A DNA stretch of 64,000 nucleotides, from positions 20,606 to 84,605 of the forward strand of contig JAUYNO010000094.1 of NCBI GenBank assembly GCA_030696045.1. Direction: 5' to 3'. This stretch comes from Stagnimonas sp. Lineage in GTDB: Bacteria; Pseudomonadota; Gammaproteobacteria; Nevskiales; Nevskiaceae. Of this stretch, positions 36,642 to 44,365 are shown piece by piece; the first letter of the stretch is position 1, and every line of letters starts with the position of its first letter. The notes under the pieces are model-generated. The model was not told the DNA's origin, made no database searches, and was given only the letters and a program-made list of their open reading frames with translations. A program made the position numbers and the translations under genes.

Positions 36642-37261
36642 CCAGCCTCGGCCAGTGGCTGGACCTGGTCGGCGTGGCCGCCAATGCCGTCGCCGGCGCG
36701 CTGGTCGCCGGCCGTCGCCAGTTCGACTGGCTGGGCGTGGCCGTAATCGCCGGCGTCACAGCCATCGGCGGCGGCACCGTGCGCGACCTGCTGCTGGACC
36801 GGCCGGTGTTCTGGATCGCCAATCCCGCCTACCTGCAGGCGGCGCTGGCGGCCACCGCCTTCACCCTGCTCTATGCGCGCACCCGCCGCATCCCGGAGCG
36901 GGTGCTGGAGAGCGCCGATGCGCTGGGCCTCGCCCTGTTCGGCATCGCCGGCGCCCGCATCGCCCTCGACCTGGGCCATGACGGCCTGATCGCGGTGGTG
37001 ATGGGCGTCATCACCGGCAGTTTCGGCGGCCTGCTGCGCGACGTGCTCTGCAACGACATCCCGATGATCTTCCGCCAGGGCCAGTTCTACGCCACCGCGA
37101 TCATCCTCGGCTGCTCGCTCTACGTCGGCCTGATCGCGCTGGGCCTGGCGAACGATCTGGCCGCCGGCGCCGGCATGCTCGCCATCCTGGGCTTGCGGGT
37201 TGCCGCCGTGATCTGGAATCTGCGTCTACCGATCTTTCGCTTGCCGCCCGAAGAACCCTGA
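36638..37261 (+). CDS. Trimeric intracellular cation (TRIC) channel family protein
   Basis: The 207-residue membrane protein has about seven hydrophobic segments in two homologous halves. The two halves carry matching signatures, GGGTVRDLLLDRPVFWI and GGLLRDVLCNDIPMIF, the hallmark of the YadS/YicG (former UPF0126) family, which includes prokaryotic TRIC-type potassium-permeable channels. It starts inside the stop codon of the PhaC-like gene (ATGA), so the two are translationally coupled. The physiological role in bacteria is unclear. Confidence 0.92.
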   Translation: MTSLGQWLDLVGVAANAVAGALVAGRRQFDWLGVAVIAGVTAIGGGTVRDLLLDRPVFWIANPAYLQAALAATAFTLLYARTRRIPERVLESADALGLALFGIAGARIALDLGHDGLIAVVMGVITGSFGGLLRDVLCNDIPMIFRQGQFYATAIILGCSLYVGLIALGLANDLAAGAGMLAILGLRVAAVIWNLRLPIFRLPPEEP

Positions 37262-37274
37262 CCGAGCTGATCCG

Positions 37275-38246
37275 ATGAAATGGCCATTGCGAATCGGGCT
37301 GATCCTGCTGCTAGTCCTGGCCGCCGCCGTGGCGGTGATCCAGTGCTGGCGCCCAGGCCTGGCCGACTACGCGGCGCACCGCTATCCCGATAGCCCCATC
37401 CCCCCCGGCGCGCTGACCGCGACCTGGTTCGGGGTCACCGCCGTGCTGCTGCGCGATGGTCAGCATGCGGTGATGGCCGATCCCTTCTTCTCGCGCCCGC
37501 CCGGCATGCTCAATGCGCTGCTCAACCGCCGCATCGAGCCCGACGAAGCGCGCATCAGCGCCTGGCTGCAGCGGGCCGGTGTCGAGCATCTCGATGCCGT
37601 GCTGGTCTCGCACTCGCACTACGACCACGCCATGGATGCCGGCGCGGTGGCACGACTGACCGGCGCCACCCTGCTGGGCTCCGAGAGCAGCCTCAACATC
37701 GGCCGTGGCGCCGGCCTGCCGGAGTCGCAGCTGCGGCGGGTAGAACCGGGCGCGCGCTATCCGTTCGGCAGCTTTGGCGTCCGCTTCATCGAGAGCGCCC
37801 ACGCGGGCGCGACCGGCGGCCGTCCGACCGGCGAGATCGACGCGCCGCTGGTGCCGCCGGCTCGCTACCTCGATTACCGGCTGGGCGGCACCTACTCCAT
37901 CGTCGTCGAGCACCCGCAGGGCCGGGTGCTGCTGCACGGCAGCGCCGGTTTCCGGCCGGGGATGCTGCGCGGCGAGCGGGCCGACCTGGTGTTCCTGGGC
38001 GTCGCCGCCGTTGACGATCTGGAGACCTACCTGCGCGAAACAGTCGGGACCGTCGGCGCCCGGCGCGTCATTCCCACCCACTGGGACGACTTCTGGCGAC
38101 CGCTGGAACAGCCGCTGCGACCGCTGCCGCTGAGCCGCCTGGATCACATCCTGGCCGGGCTGAGGGCACATCCGGAGCTGCGGGTGCAGACCCTGGAGCC
38201 GGGGCAGACGGTGGCCCTGTTTCAGGCCTCGTCGTCACCCGAGTAG
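37275..38246 (+). CDS. Metallo-beta-lactamase-fold hydrolase with N-terminal membrane anchor
   Basis: The 323-residue protein starts with a single membrane segment (about 5-24). The metal motif HSHYDH at 113-118 and a later THWDDFW identify the metallo-beta-lactamase superfamily, near the UlaG/NAPE-PLD-like branch (compare ATWFGVTAVLLRDGQHAVMADPFFS). The substrate is unknown; NAPE-PLD relatives cleave phospholipid phosphodiesters. A GAGCTGA ribosome site and a 13-base gap place it at the end of the phaC-like/TRIC operon. Confidence 0.87.
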   Translation: MKWPLRIGLILLLVLAAAVAVIQCWRPGLADYAAHRYPDSPIPPGALTATWFGVTAVLLRDGQHAVMADPFFSRPPGMLNALLNRRIEPDEARISAWLQRAGVEHLDAVLVSHSHYDHAMDAGAVARLTGATLLGSESSLNIGRGAGLPESQLRRVEPGARYPFGSFGVRFIESAHAGATGGRPTGEIDAPLVPPARYLDYRLGGTYSIVVEHPQGRVLLHGSAGFRPGMLRGERADLVFLGVAAVDDLETYLRETVGTVGARRVIPTHWDDFWRPLEQPLRPLPLSRLDHILAGLRAHPELRVQTLEPGQTVALFQASSSPE

Positions 38247-38352
38247 CACCGCCTGGGTATCCCGACTCCGGGCGGCCGATTCGACAAAACCACGCAATAG
38301 GCGTACGGTTCGCGTCGCTGTACATCAAGTTTTAGAGTCCTGCGCGATCCAA

Positions 38353-38428
38353 CCGCCCCCAAAGGCGGCTGCCTTCACTTCATGTTCTTTCTTTCTTGAG
38401 TGCACACCCCGCGGGCGATTTTGCCCGC
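38353..38428 (+). promoter_or_regulatory. Structured 5' leader of the cold-shock gene
   Basis: The 204-base gap before the cold-shock gene holds a small stem CCGCC/GGCGG (38353-38368) and a perfect GCGGGC/GCCCGC stem with loop GATTTT (38411-38428), just before the AAGGA ribosome site. Cold-shock mRNAs often have long folded leaders that control translation by temperature; that role here is inferred. No convincing -35/-10 pair was found. Confidence 0.4.
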
Positions 38429-38450
38429 ATCAAGTAAGGATGAAAGCAAC

Positions 38451-38663
38451 ATGAGCGATATCGCCACCGGCACCGTCAAGTGGTTCAACGACACCAAGGG
38501 CTTCGGCTTCATCACCCCCTCCGCGGGCGGTGAAGACCTGTTCGCCCACTTCAAGGAAATCCAGGGCGACGGCTTCAAGTCGCTGACGGAAGGCCAGAAG
38601 GTCGAGTACGTGGCTGCCCGCGGTCAGAAGGGCATGCAGGCCACCCGCATCCGCCCGGTCTAA
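38451..38663 (+). CDS. Cold-shock protein (CspA family)
   Basis: This 70-residue single cold-shock domain protein binds single-stranded RNA and DNA. RNP1 is [15 protein letters not shown] and RNP2 is DLFAHF. The ATG at 38451 gives the standard [12 protein letters not shown] start; the frame is open to 38400, but the extra residues are not family-like and lie in the leader. AAGGA is about 9-13 bases upstream. A strong terminator follows. Many paralogues exist in such genomes, so I do not assign cspA against cspD or others. Confidence 0.96.
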   Translation: MSDIATGTVKWFNDTKGFGFITPSAGGEDLFAHFKEIQGDGFKSLTEGQKVEYVAARGQKGMQATRIRPV

Positions 38664-38680
38664 ACCCCGCGCGCTGCAAG

Positions 38681-38710
38681 AAAAGGCCGCACCTTCGGGT
38701 GCGGCCTTTT
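38681..38710 (+). terminator. Rho-independent terminator of the cold-shock gene
   Basis: Arms AAAAGGCCGCACC and GGTGCGGCCTTTT pair perfectly around a TTCG tetraloop, followed by T. It lies 17 bases after the stop codon. Confidence 0.95.
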
Positions 38711-38832
38711 TCGTGGACGCTCGGTCGGCGCCGAGCACGGCCACTCGGCGCATGACCGCCTTCCATACCGAGCTTTCCGTCCTTTTGCCGGTGCGCCCGA
38801 GCGGCGGCGCCCCCAAGTGTTCCGACAAGACC

Positions 38833-38939
38833 TATAGTGACTGCAACAAAGGATATCCAGGCCTAGCAGTCCGCCCTGCGGACGGGGGCCAAATCATCCC
38901 CGGCTGGGATGGTTGGGGCTGGAATCGCGGAGGAGAAGC
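38833..38939 (+). promoter_or_regulatory. Candidate -10 box and hairpin leader before the phosphate-binding-like gene
   Basis: TATAGT at 38833-38838 could be a -10 box; no good -35 box is seen. A perfect stem GTCCGC/GCGGAC with a 3-base loop lies at 38869-38883. Further G-rich sequence leads to GGAGGAG just before the start codon. I do not recognise a known riboswitch. Confidence 0.35.
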
Positions 38940-39428
38940 TTGGGAAACGACGCGACCGTGTGGCAGCGCAGACCCGGCCTGGTGCGGGTGCTGGCGCTGT
39001 TGCTCGCGTTCTGCCTCGCCAGCGGCGCGCGCGCGGAGTCGGTCGAAGTGATAACCAGCCCGGACCGGGGCGATATCCAGATCGACCGGCCGATGCTGCA
39101 GGCGATCTACCTGATGCGCGTCCGCGAATGGCCCGACGGCAAGCCGGTGCGGGTGTTCGTTATGCCGGACAGCAGCGATACCCACGACCGGTTCACCCGC
39201 GAAAAGCTGGGGACCTATCCCTATGTGCTGCATCGGGTCTGGGAGCGGATGGTGTACACCGGGACTGGCCTGGCCCCGGAGACGGTGCGTTCGGAGCAGG
39301 AGATGCGAGACAAGGTCAAGAAGACCGAGGGCGCGGTCGGCTATGTGCTGTCGAGAACCCGATCCGCCCGCGAGCCTGGCCCGATAGCCACGGCGTACCA
39401 CCAGGAGGGCCAGCATGCGCAGCCCTGA
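38940..39428 (+). CDS. Phosphate ABC transporter substrate-binding-like small exported protein
   Basis: The protein is about 162 residues from a TTG at 38940, chosen because GGAGGAG sits 6-7 bases before it; an upstream TTG at 38913 lacks such a site. The signal peptide ends at SGARA/ES. The remainder has the pattern of short PstS-like (PBP-like) proteins: IDRPMLQAIYLMRVREWPDG, then VRVFVMP, DRFTREKLG, VWERMVYTGTG and KKTEGAVGYV. At this size it is roughly one lobe of a periplasmic binding protein, so transport by itself is unlikely. It overlaps the porin-like gene by 14 bases, and such pairs are recurrent in gammaproteobacteria. The pair may act in anion or phosphate sensing; that is inference. 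Confidence 0.75.
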   Translation: MGNDATVWQRRPGLVRVLALLLAFCLASGARAESVEVITSPDRGDIQIDRPMLQAIYLMRVREWPDGKPVRVFVMPDSSDTHDRFTREKLGTYPYVLHRVWERMVYTGTGLAPETVRSEQEMRDKVKKTEGAVGYVLSRTRSAREPGPIATAYHQEGQHAQP

Positions 39429-40629
39429 GCGACCGCGACACCCCGGCGGCAGTTCGGCGCCAACCTGCGTGGCGCTGCTGGCCGCGCTGCTGACGGCCGC
39501 TCCGGCCCAGGCGCTGGACTACCAGGTGCACGGCTTCCTGGCCCAGGGCTTCGTGCTCAGCGAGGGCAATGATTTCTACGGCGGCAGTCACGACGGAACC
39601 CTCAATTTCTTCGAGGCGGGCTTGAACGGCTCGATGCGGCCAATACCCAAGCTGCTGCTGTCGGGCCAGGTGCTGGCGCGCGACGCCGGCGCCACCGACA
39701 GCGGCGAGCTGCGCCTGGATTACGCCTTCGCCGACTACCAGGCCTGGGCCGAGCCCGAGGGCGTCGCCGGCCTGCGGCTGGGCCGGGTCAAGAACCCCTA
39801 TGGCCTGTTCAATGATTCCCGCGACGTGGTGTTCACCCGCCCGGGCATCCTGCTTCCGCTGTCGGTGTATTTCGAGGGCCAGGGCGCCCGCACCCTGCTG
39901 TTTTCCTCCGACGGCGCCCAGGCCTATGGCGGCCTGACCTTTGGCGGGCACTACCTGTCGGTGGTCGGCGGACTGTCTCCCAGCAAGACCCTGAGCAACG
40001 ACGACCAGGAGCAGTTGTTCGGCGCACTGGCCGATCAGGGCGACGTCAGCCTGCACGAGTTCGGTTCGCTACGGCTGATGGACGAGTGGGGCGACGGCCG
40101 CTGGGCGGCGGCGGCGTCCTACCTGCACGGCAACCTGCGGTTCGAGCCCAATCCCGGGGTGCCGCTCAGCGGCCAGGCCACGTTCGACCTTTACCTAGTG
40201 TCGCTGCGCTACAACGGCGAGCGCTACAGCCTGACGGGCGAGTACGGGGTGACGGCGAGTGAGTCCGAGTTCAACAGCTTCGGCACGGTCAGCCGCAGCA
40301 CCAACACCAGCGACTCCTTGTATGTCCAGGCCGAGTACTTCCTGAACCCGCAATGGACCCTGATGGGCCGCTACGAGGCCGCCTTCGCCGACAGTGATGA
40401 CCGCGACGGCAGCGAGTGCCTGGACGAGAACCAGATGCCCGGCAACTCCCACGGCTGCTACGCCCACGACCTGGGTGCCGGCCTGAGCTGGAAGCCGGAC
40501 AAGCACTGGGGCCTGTGGGCCGAGTACCACTATATCCACGGCAGCTACACTGCCTCGCGTCAGGACAACAGCGGCGGCCTGGACCCGCACTGGTCGATGC
40601 TGCTGCTGATGGCCGCCTACCACTTCTGA
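39415..40629 (+). CDS. Porin-like outer-membrane beta-barrel protein
   Basis: The 404-residue protein has a signal peptide ending at APAQA/LDYQVHGFLAQGF. The rest alternates short amphipathic strands and turns, for example LRLGRVKNPYGLFNDSRDVVF and YSLTGEYGVTASESEFNS, and ends in the aromatic residues YHF, typical of outer-membrane barrels. The gene starts within the preceding PBP-like gene, suggesting coexpression. The solute is unknown. The noncoding folded element begins five bases after its stop codon. Confidence 0.83.
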   Translation: MRSPERPRHPGGSSAPTCVALLAALLTAAPAQALDYQVHGFLAQGFVLSEGNDFYGGSHDGTLNFFEAGLNGSMRPIPKLLLSGQVLARDAGATDSGELRLDYAFADYQAWAEPEGVAGLRLGRVKNPYGLFNDSRDVVFTRPGILLPLSVYFEGQGARTLLFSSDGAQAYGGLTFGGHYLSVVGGLSPSKTLSNDDQEQLFGALADQGDVSLHEFGSLRLMDEWGDGRWAAAASYLHGNLRFEPNPGVPLSGQATFDLYLVSLRYNGERYSLTGEYGVTASESEFNSFGTVSRSTNTSDSLYVQAEYFLNPQWTLMGRYEAAFADSDDRDGSECLDENQMPGNSHGCYAHDLGAGLSWKPDKHWGLWAEYHYIHGSYTASRQDNSGGLDPHWSMLLLMAAYHF

Positions 40630-40634
40630 TTCCC

Positions 40635-41053
40635 AGGGCCTGTTAACGCCATGGGAGTCGCTGCGTTGCTGGCCCCAAGGCCGCCAGGCACGGCGCCGAA
40701 CGACGCCAAGGCTGGAGCCTTGGCTAGGCCGGCAACGCCGCATGGCGGCCTTTGGGCCAGCAACCCTTCGGGGCGTGCTCGTGCCACGGTGCCTGAGCGT
40801 AGCGAGGTGGGTGCGGGCACGAGCACCTCCGGCGCCTCCCGCACCCCTTGCTTCGCAAACACCGTGTCGGCGCCGGACTGTTTTGGCGCATTGCGGCGTC
40901 AGCGAGTCTTTCGATGGCATCAACCATCGCGCAGACTCACTTCCTTGCACTGCGCCAAACGACTTGGCCCTCGGCGCGAAGTGACACAAAGTCACTTCGC
41001 GATAAGCCGAGTCGCCTTCGGCCGCAGCGACCATTTAGTTGTGAACACGCCCT
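40635..41053. mobile_element. Highly folded 419-bp noncoding element with imperfect terminal inverted repeats
   Basis: The ends AGGGCCTGTTAAC (40635) and, inverted, AGGGCGTGTTCAC (41053) match at 11 of 13 positions. Inside are four further inverted repeats: 22-bp arms 40665-40686 with 40743-40764 (21 matches), CCAAGGCT/AGCCTTGG at 40706-40723, 11-bp arms 40775-40785 with 40816-40826, and an 11-bp perfect stem 40975-41001. A 134-codon open frame crosses it but has no protein-like character. The element fills the gap between the porin and thioesterase genes exactly. It could be a nonautonomous mobile element or a repeat family; no target duplication is visible. Confidence 0.55.
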
Positions 41054-41059
41054 AACCTC

Positions 41060-41497
41060 ATGGAACTGAAACTCAGCGCCGAGCAGCTCACCCAGCTGCT
41101 CAATGCCGCCTTCCCCAGCGGCAAGGGCGATCAGCCCATCCTGGTCGAGGAAGTGTGGCCCGGCCATGCCCGCATCCGCATGTGCTACCGCGAATGGATG
41201 CAGCGACCGGGCAAGGTCTTGTCCGGCCCGACCCTGATGGCCGCCGCCGATACCGCCATGTACGTCGCGGTCATGGCCCATGTCGGCCCGGCGCTGATGG
41301 CGGTGACCGCCGACATGAACCTGCGCTTCCTCAACAAGGGCGCGCTCGGCGATGTGATCGCCGAGGCCGGCATCCTCAAGCTGGGCCGCAAGCTGGTGGT
41401 GATGGATACCCGGGTCTGGTCGGCGGCGGAGCCGGAGCGTCTGGTGCTGCACGCCACCGGCAGTTACGCCCTGCCACCGCCCGCGTCAGAATTTTGA
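41060..41497 (+). CDS. PaaI-type hotdog-fold thioesterase
   Basis: The 145-residue protein has the thioesterase block RPGKVLSGPTLMAAADTAMYVAV followed by LMAVTADMNLRFLNKG (quoted in two pieces), typical of PaaI/YdiI-like hotdog enzymes that hydrolyse acyl-CoA. The conserved acidic residue is the Asp of AADTAMY. No Shine-Dalgarno site precedes the ATG; the start lies six bases after the folded element at 40635-41053, which therefore replaces its native upstream region or provides its promoter. Substrate unknown. Confidence 0.87.
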   Translation: MELKLSAEQLTQLLNAAFPSGKGDQPILVEEVWPGHARIRMCYREWMQRPGKVLSGPTLMAAADTAMYVAVMAHVGPALMAVTADMNLRFLNKGALGDVIAEAGILKLGRKLVVMDTRVWSAAEPERLVLHATGSYALPPPASEF

Positions 41498-41597
41498 CGC
41501 CGCTGGACTGCCCGGCCGCTACGCTCATCGCCGATACCCGGCGGGGCAGTGGCGGGGTGGTGACACTGGCGGCACCCCCCATGGACGGGAGTCCTCC

Positions 41598-43622
41598 GTG
41601 ACTACTTCCCCGCGCTGCCCGCCGCCCTCTTCCTCCCGCCAGCGCCAACGCGGCGTCGCGGCGGTGTTCGCCGCCATCACCCTGATCGCCCTGATCGGCT
41701 TCATGGCGGTGGCGATCGATGTTGGCCGGCTCTACTACGCCCAGCGCGAACTGCAGCGGCTCGCCAATATTGGCGCGCTGGACGCGTCCCGCGTGGTGAG
41801 CGGCTGTGGCACCGACACCGGCGTGCCCGGCACCCAGAGCCAGGCACTGGCGGAACTGACCGCCAGCCTGGGCCGCAATGTCGATAGCCTGGACGGCCTC
41901 AGCCGCTCCATCGAGATCGGCCGGGATGTCGAGCTCGCCGACGACAACGCCGGCCTGCGCGGGTTCGAGACCCTGGCCGAGGGCGATGAAAAGCTGAACG
42001 CGGTGCGGGTTACCCTCAGCCGCGCCGCGCCGACCCGCCTGCTGCCGGCCATCGCCGATGTCGGCGACACCATCAGCGCGGTCGCGGTGGCGAGCCAGCG
42101 GGCCGTTGGCGCCTTCACGGTCGGCAGCAGCACGCTGACGCTCAACAGCCGCGAATCCGAGTTGCTGAATCCCTTGCTGGAGGGCCTGCTGTGCCCGACC
42201 GGCACCGCCGGCTGCGAGGCGGGGATCAATCTTTCGGTTGCCGACTACAACGGTCTGGCGGCCGCCAACCTCAGCCTGGGCAACCTGATCGCCGGTGCCA
42301 GCGCGGTGGGCCTCGACGTCGACAACCTCTCCGAGTTGCTGGCCCTGGAGCTGACCGTGCCGCAATGGCTGAACGTGGTTGGTGCCGCGCTGGAGTTCGC
42401 GGTGGACGCGAGCGGCAGTCAGGTCAGCGCCGACATCGCTGCCCTGGTGACCGGCCTGGCCGGCATCGCCGAGCCGGGCAGCACGGTCAGTCTGGCCAGC
42501 TTGCTCAACACCACCAGCCTGGCCCTCAGCGGCCCGCTCGACACGGTGCTGACCAATGTTCCCTTCGTCGATGCCGGCAGCCTGCTCACCGGCCTGGGCC
42601 AGGCCGCCGCGCTCGGCACGCCGATCGAGGTGCAGGGCCTGGGTCTGGACGTGCCCGGCGTGGCCAGCGTCAAGGCCTGGCTGGTGGTGGGCGCGCCGCC
42701 CAAGTACGCCATCGGCCCGGCCGGCTCGGAGGGCGCCAAGGCCAGCACCCAACAGGTGGACCTCAAGGTGCGGATCGCCGCCGGCGCGGTGCTGGCCGGC
42801 CTCAAGACCGCCATCGAGGGCGCGCTCAACGGCCTGCTGAGCCTGCTCGGCAGCCTGGTCGGCTTGACGACCACGGTCGCCGTTCTGCCCAGCGACATCA
42901 ATCTCGGGGTCGACGTGAAGGTGGCTGCGGCCACCGCCAGCCTGGACGAACTCAGCTGTCCGACCCGTGCCAACGGCAACGAAGGCATGCCGACCGCCGG
43001 CCTCAGTACCAGCGCCACCGGCGCGGAAATCGACGTTGGAACTTTCAGCTCAGGCGCCACCGCGCCGGCGACGCTGAGCGGCAGCAGCAGCCTGCCGTTG
43101 GCGACCGTCGCGGTTGATGCCAGCTGCGTTGGGGTCAAGCTCGGCTCGCTCTGCCTGGGCCTGAATCTGGGCACCACCACGGTGGCCCTGGGTCTGGAAA
43201 TGACCTCGGTCGACGTCGCCAGCCTGCCCAATACCGCGCTGAACGACGTCACCAGTTACACCCAGGACTCCAGTACGCCGCCGTTGCGCTACCTGGCCAG
43301 CAATCCGGTGGCGGACATGAACCCGCAAACCCTCGGTGCGCCGGTGAGCGCCTCGGTCAGCCTGGGCCTGACCAGCGTTACCACCGGCGGCACCGGTCTC
43401 ACCGGCCTGCTGACCAGCCTCATCAGCGACCTGATCAATTCCCTGAACACGGTGGTACTGGCGCCGCTGCTGGCTGTGGTCAATACCCTGGGCGCCGAGT
43501 TGATCGACCCGCTGTTGGGGCTGCTAGGCATCCAGCTGGGCAGCAGCACGGTGACCATGATCGGTGTCGGCGTCGATCAGCCGCACCTGATCACTACCGA
43601 CTACCCCGAGGCCGCGGACTAG
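41598..43622 (+). CDS. TadG-like Flp pilus assembly-related protein, orphan
   Basis: The 674-residue protein starts at GTG, with GGGAG about 8 bases upstream. The N-terminal RQRGVAAVFAAITLIALIGF and AVAIDVGRLYYAQRELQR are the TadE/TadG N-terminal signature: a single membrane helix followed by the Asp-Val-Gly-Arg-hydrophobic segment and the ALDAS site. The remaining 600 residues are exported, rich in Leu, Gly, Ser, Thr and Val, with few Cys, and match no domain I know. Typical TadG proteins carry a von Willebrand A domain with an MIDAS motif; none is apparent. No other tad/cpa gene lies nearby. The stop codon overlaps that of the convergent gene. Confidence 0.8.
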   Translation: MTTSPRCPPPSSSRQRQRGVAAVFAAITLIALIGFMAVAIDVGRLYYAQRELQRLANIGALDASRVVSGCGTDTGVPGTQSQALAELTASLGRNVDSLDGLSRSIEIGRDVELADDNAGLRGFETLAEGDEKLNAVRVTLSRAAPTRLLPAIADVGDTISAVAVASQRAVGAFTVGSSTLTLNSRESELLNPLLEGLLCPTGTAGCEAGINLSVADYNGLAAANLSLGNLIAGASAVGLDVDNLSELLALELTVPQWLNVVGAALEFAVDASGSQVSADIAALVTGLAGIAEPGSTVSLASLLNTTSLALSGPLDTVLTNVPFVDAGSLLTGLGQAAALGTPIEVQGLGLDVPGVASVKAWLVVGAPPKYAIGPAGSEGAKASTQQVDLKVRIAAGAVLAGLKTAIEGALNGLLSLLGSLVGLTTTVAVLPSDINLGVDVKVAAATASLDELSCPTRANGNEGMPTAGLSTSATGAEIDVGTFSSGATAPATLSGSSSLPLATVAVDASCVGVKLGSLCLGLNLGTTTVALGLEMTSVDVASLPNTALNDVTSYTQDSSTPPLRYLASNPVADMNPQTLGAPVSASVSLGLTSVTTGGTGLTGLLTSLISDLINSLNTVVLAPLLAVVNTLGAELIDPLLGLLGIQLGSSTVTMIGVGVDQPHLITTDYPEAAD

Positions 43623-44347
43623 CCGCAACTCAGGGGCAGCTGCTCGCTCCCGGCCTTCAGCTCCCGCCAGCGCTTGCTGGCGGCCGGGACTGCGGGATTG
43701 CCGGGAAAGCGCCGGATGAAGCCGCGCAGTTCGCGGATGACGCTGGCGCGGTCACCGCAGGCGCAGGTCCCGAGCGAGACCACTTCCTCGAAGTCGCGCA
43801 GCATCTGGCTGACCAGGGCCTGGTAGTCCTGCGGGTGCCGGCGGGCATAGCGGCTCCAGTCCTCGTACAGCTCGATGAGCAGGCCCTCGCCGTACTGCAC
43901 ACAGCCGATCACCAGGGCGCGCGGACGCATGTAGATCGGGAAGAGCCGTGGGCCCCAGTAGGCGCGATACAGCCGGAAGAACTCGACGTCGGCTTCACGG
44001 CCGTGCCTCTGGGCCAGGGCAAAAAAGAACTCCGGCAAGGGCTGCACGAAGATTTCCATGCCGCGCTGCAGGTGCAGGCCGCGCAGGCGCTGCTGCAGGG
44101 CGCCGTACTCGGCCTCGGGATAGGTCTCGATCAGCGCGTCGCTGCCGAGTCCGCCCGGAATCTGCATCAGGGCCTCCTGCACTGCCTCGGCTTTCGCCAG
44201 CAGTGGCTCCAGTGACTGCGGAGCGGTCGCTGTCTCGACCCGTTCCAGCTCGCCGAGGTAATCCTGGACGGCGGCGGGTGTCTCGATGGCCCAGGCGGGC
44301 AGAGCGAGCAGGCTGCTTAGCAGCAACAAGCCGGTCAGGCGGGGCAT
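43619..44347 (-). CDS. Uncharacterised secreted protein
   Basis: I do not recognise this 242-residue protein. It has a signal peptide ending at PAWA/IETPAAVQ. The mature part is largely helical and acidic with a helical repeat look, and it has Cys residues in VIGCVQYGEG, GTCACGD and the C-terminal LSCG, which could form disulfides in the periplasm. It begins 18 bases after the stop of the MFS transporter gene and is probably in its operon. Its stop codon overlaps the stop of the TadG-like gene on the other strand. Confidence 0.72.
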   Translation of the reverse strand: MPRLTGLLLLSSLLALPAWAIETPAAVQDYLGELERVETATAPQSLEPLLAKAEAVQEALMQIPGGLGSDALIETYPEAEYGALQQRLRGLHLQRGMEIFVQPLPEFFFALAQRHGREADVEFFRLYRAYWGPRLFPIYMRPRALVIGCVQYGEGLLIELYEDWSRYARRHPQDYQALVSQMLRDFEEVVSLGTCACGDRASVIRELRGFIRRFPGNPAVPAASKRWRELKAGSEQLPLSCG

Positions 44348-44365
44348 GGCGTGGCGTAGGTCCGG

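Noticed and set aside
38713..38939. Known riboswitch (for example cyclic di-GMP type) before the phosphate-binding-like gene
   Set aside because: A small hairpin is present, but I could not match the conserved core of any riboswitch class I know.
40651..41055. 134-codon frame inside the folded element
   Set aside because: It has no homology-like pattern, no ribosome site and follows inverted repeats; more likely noncoding.
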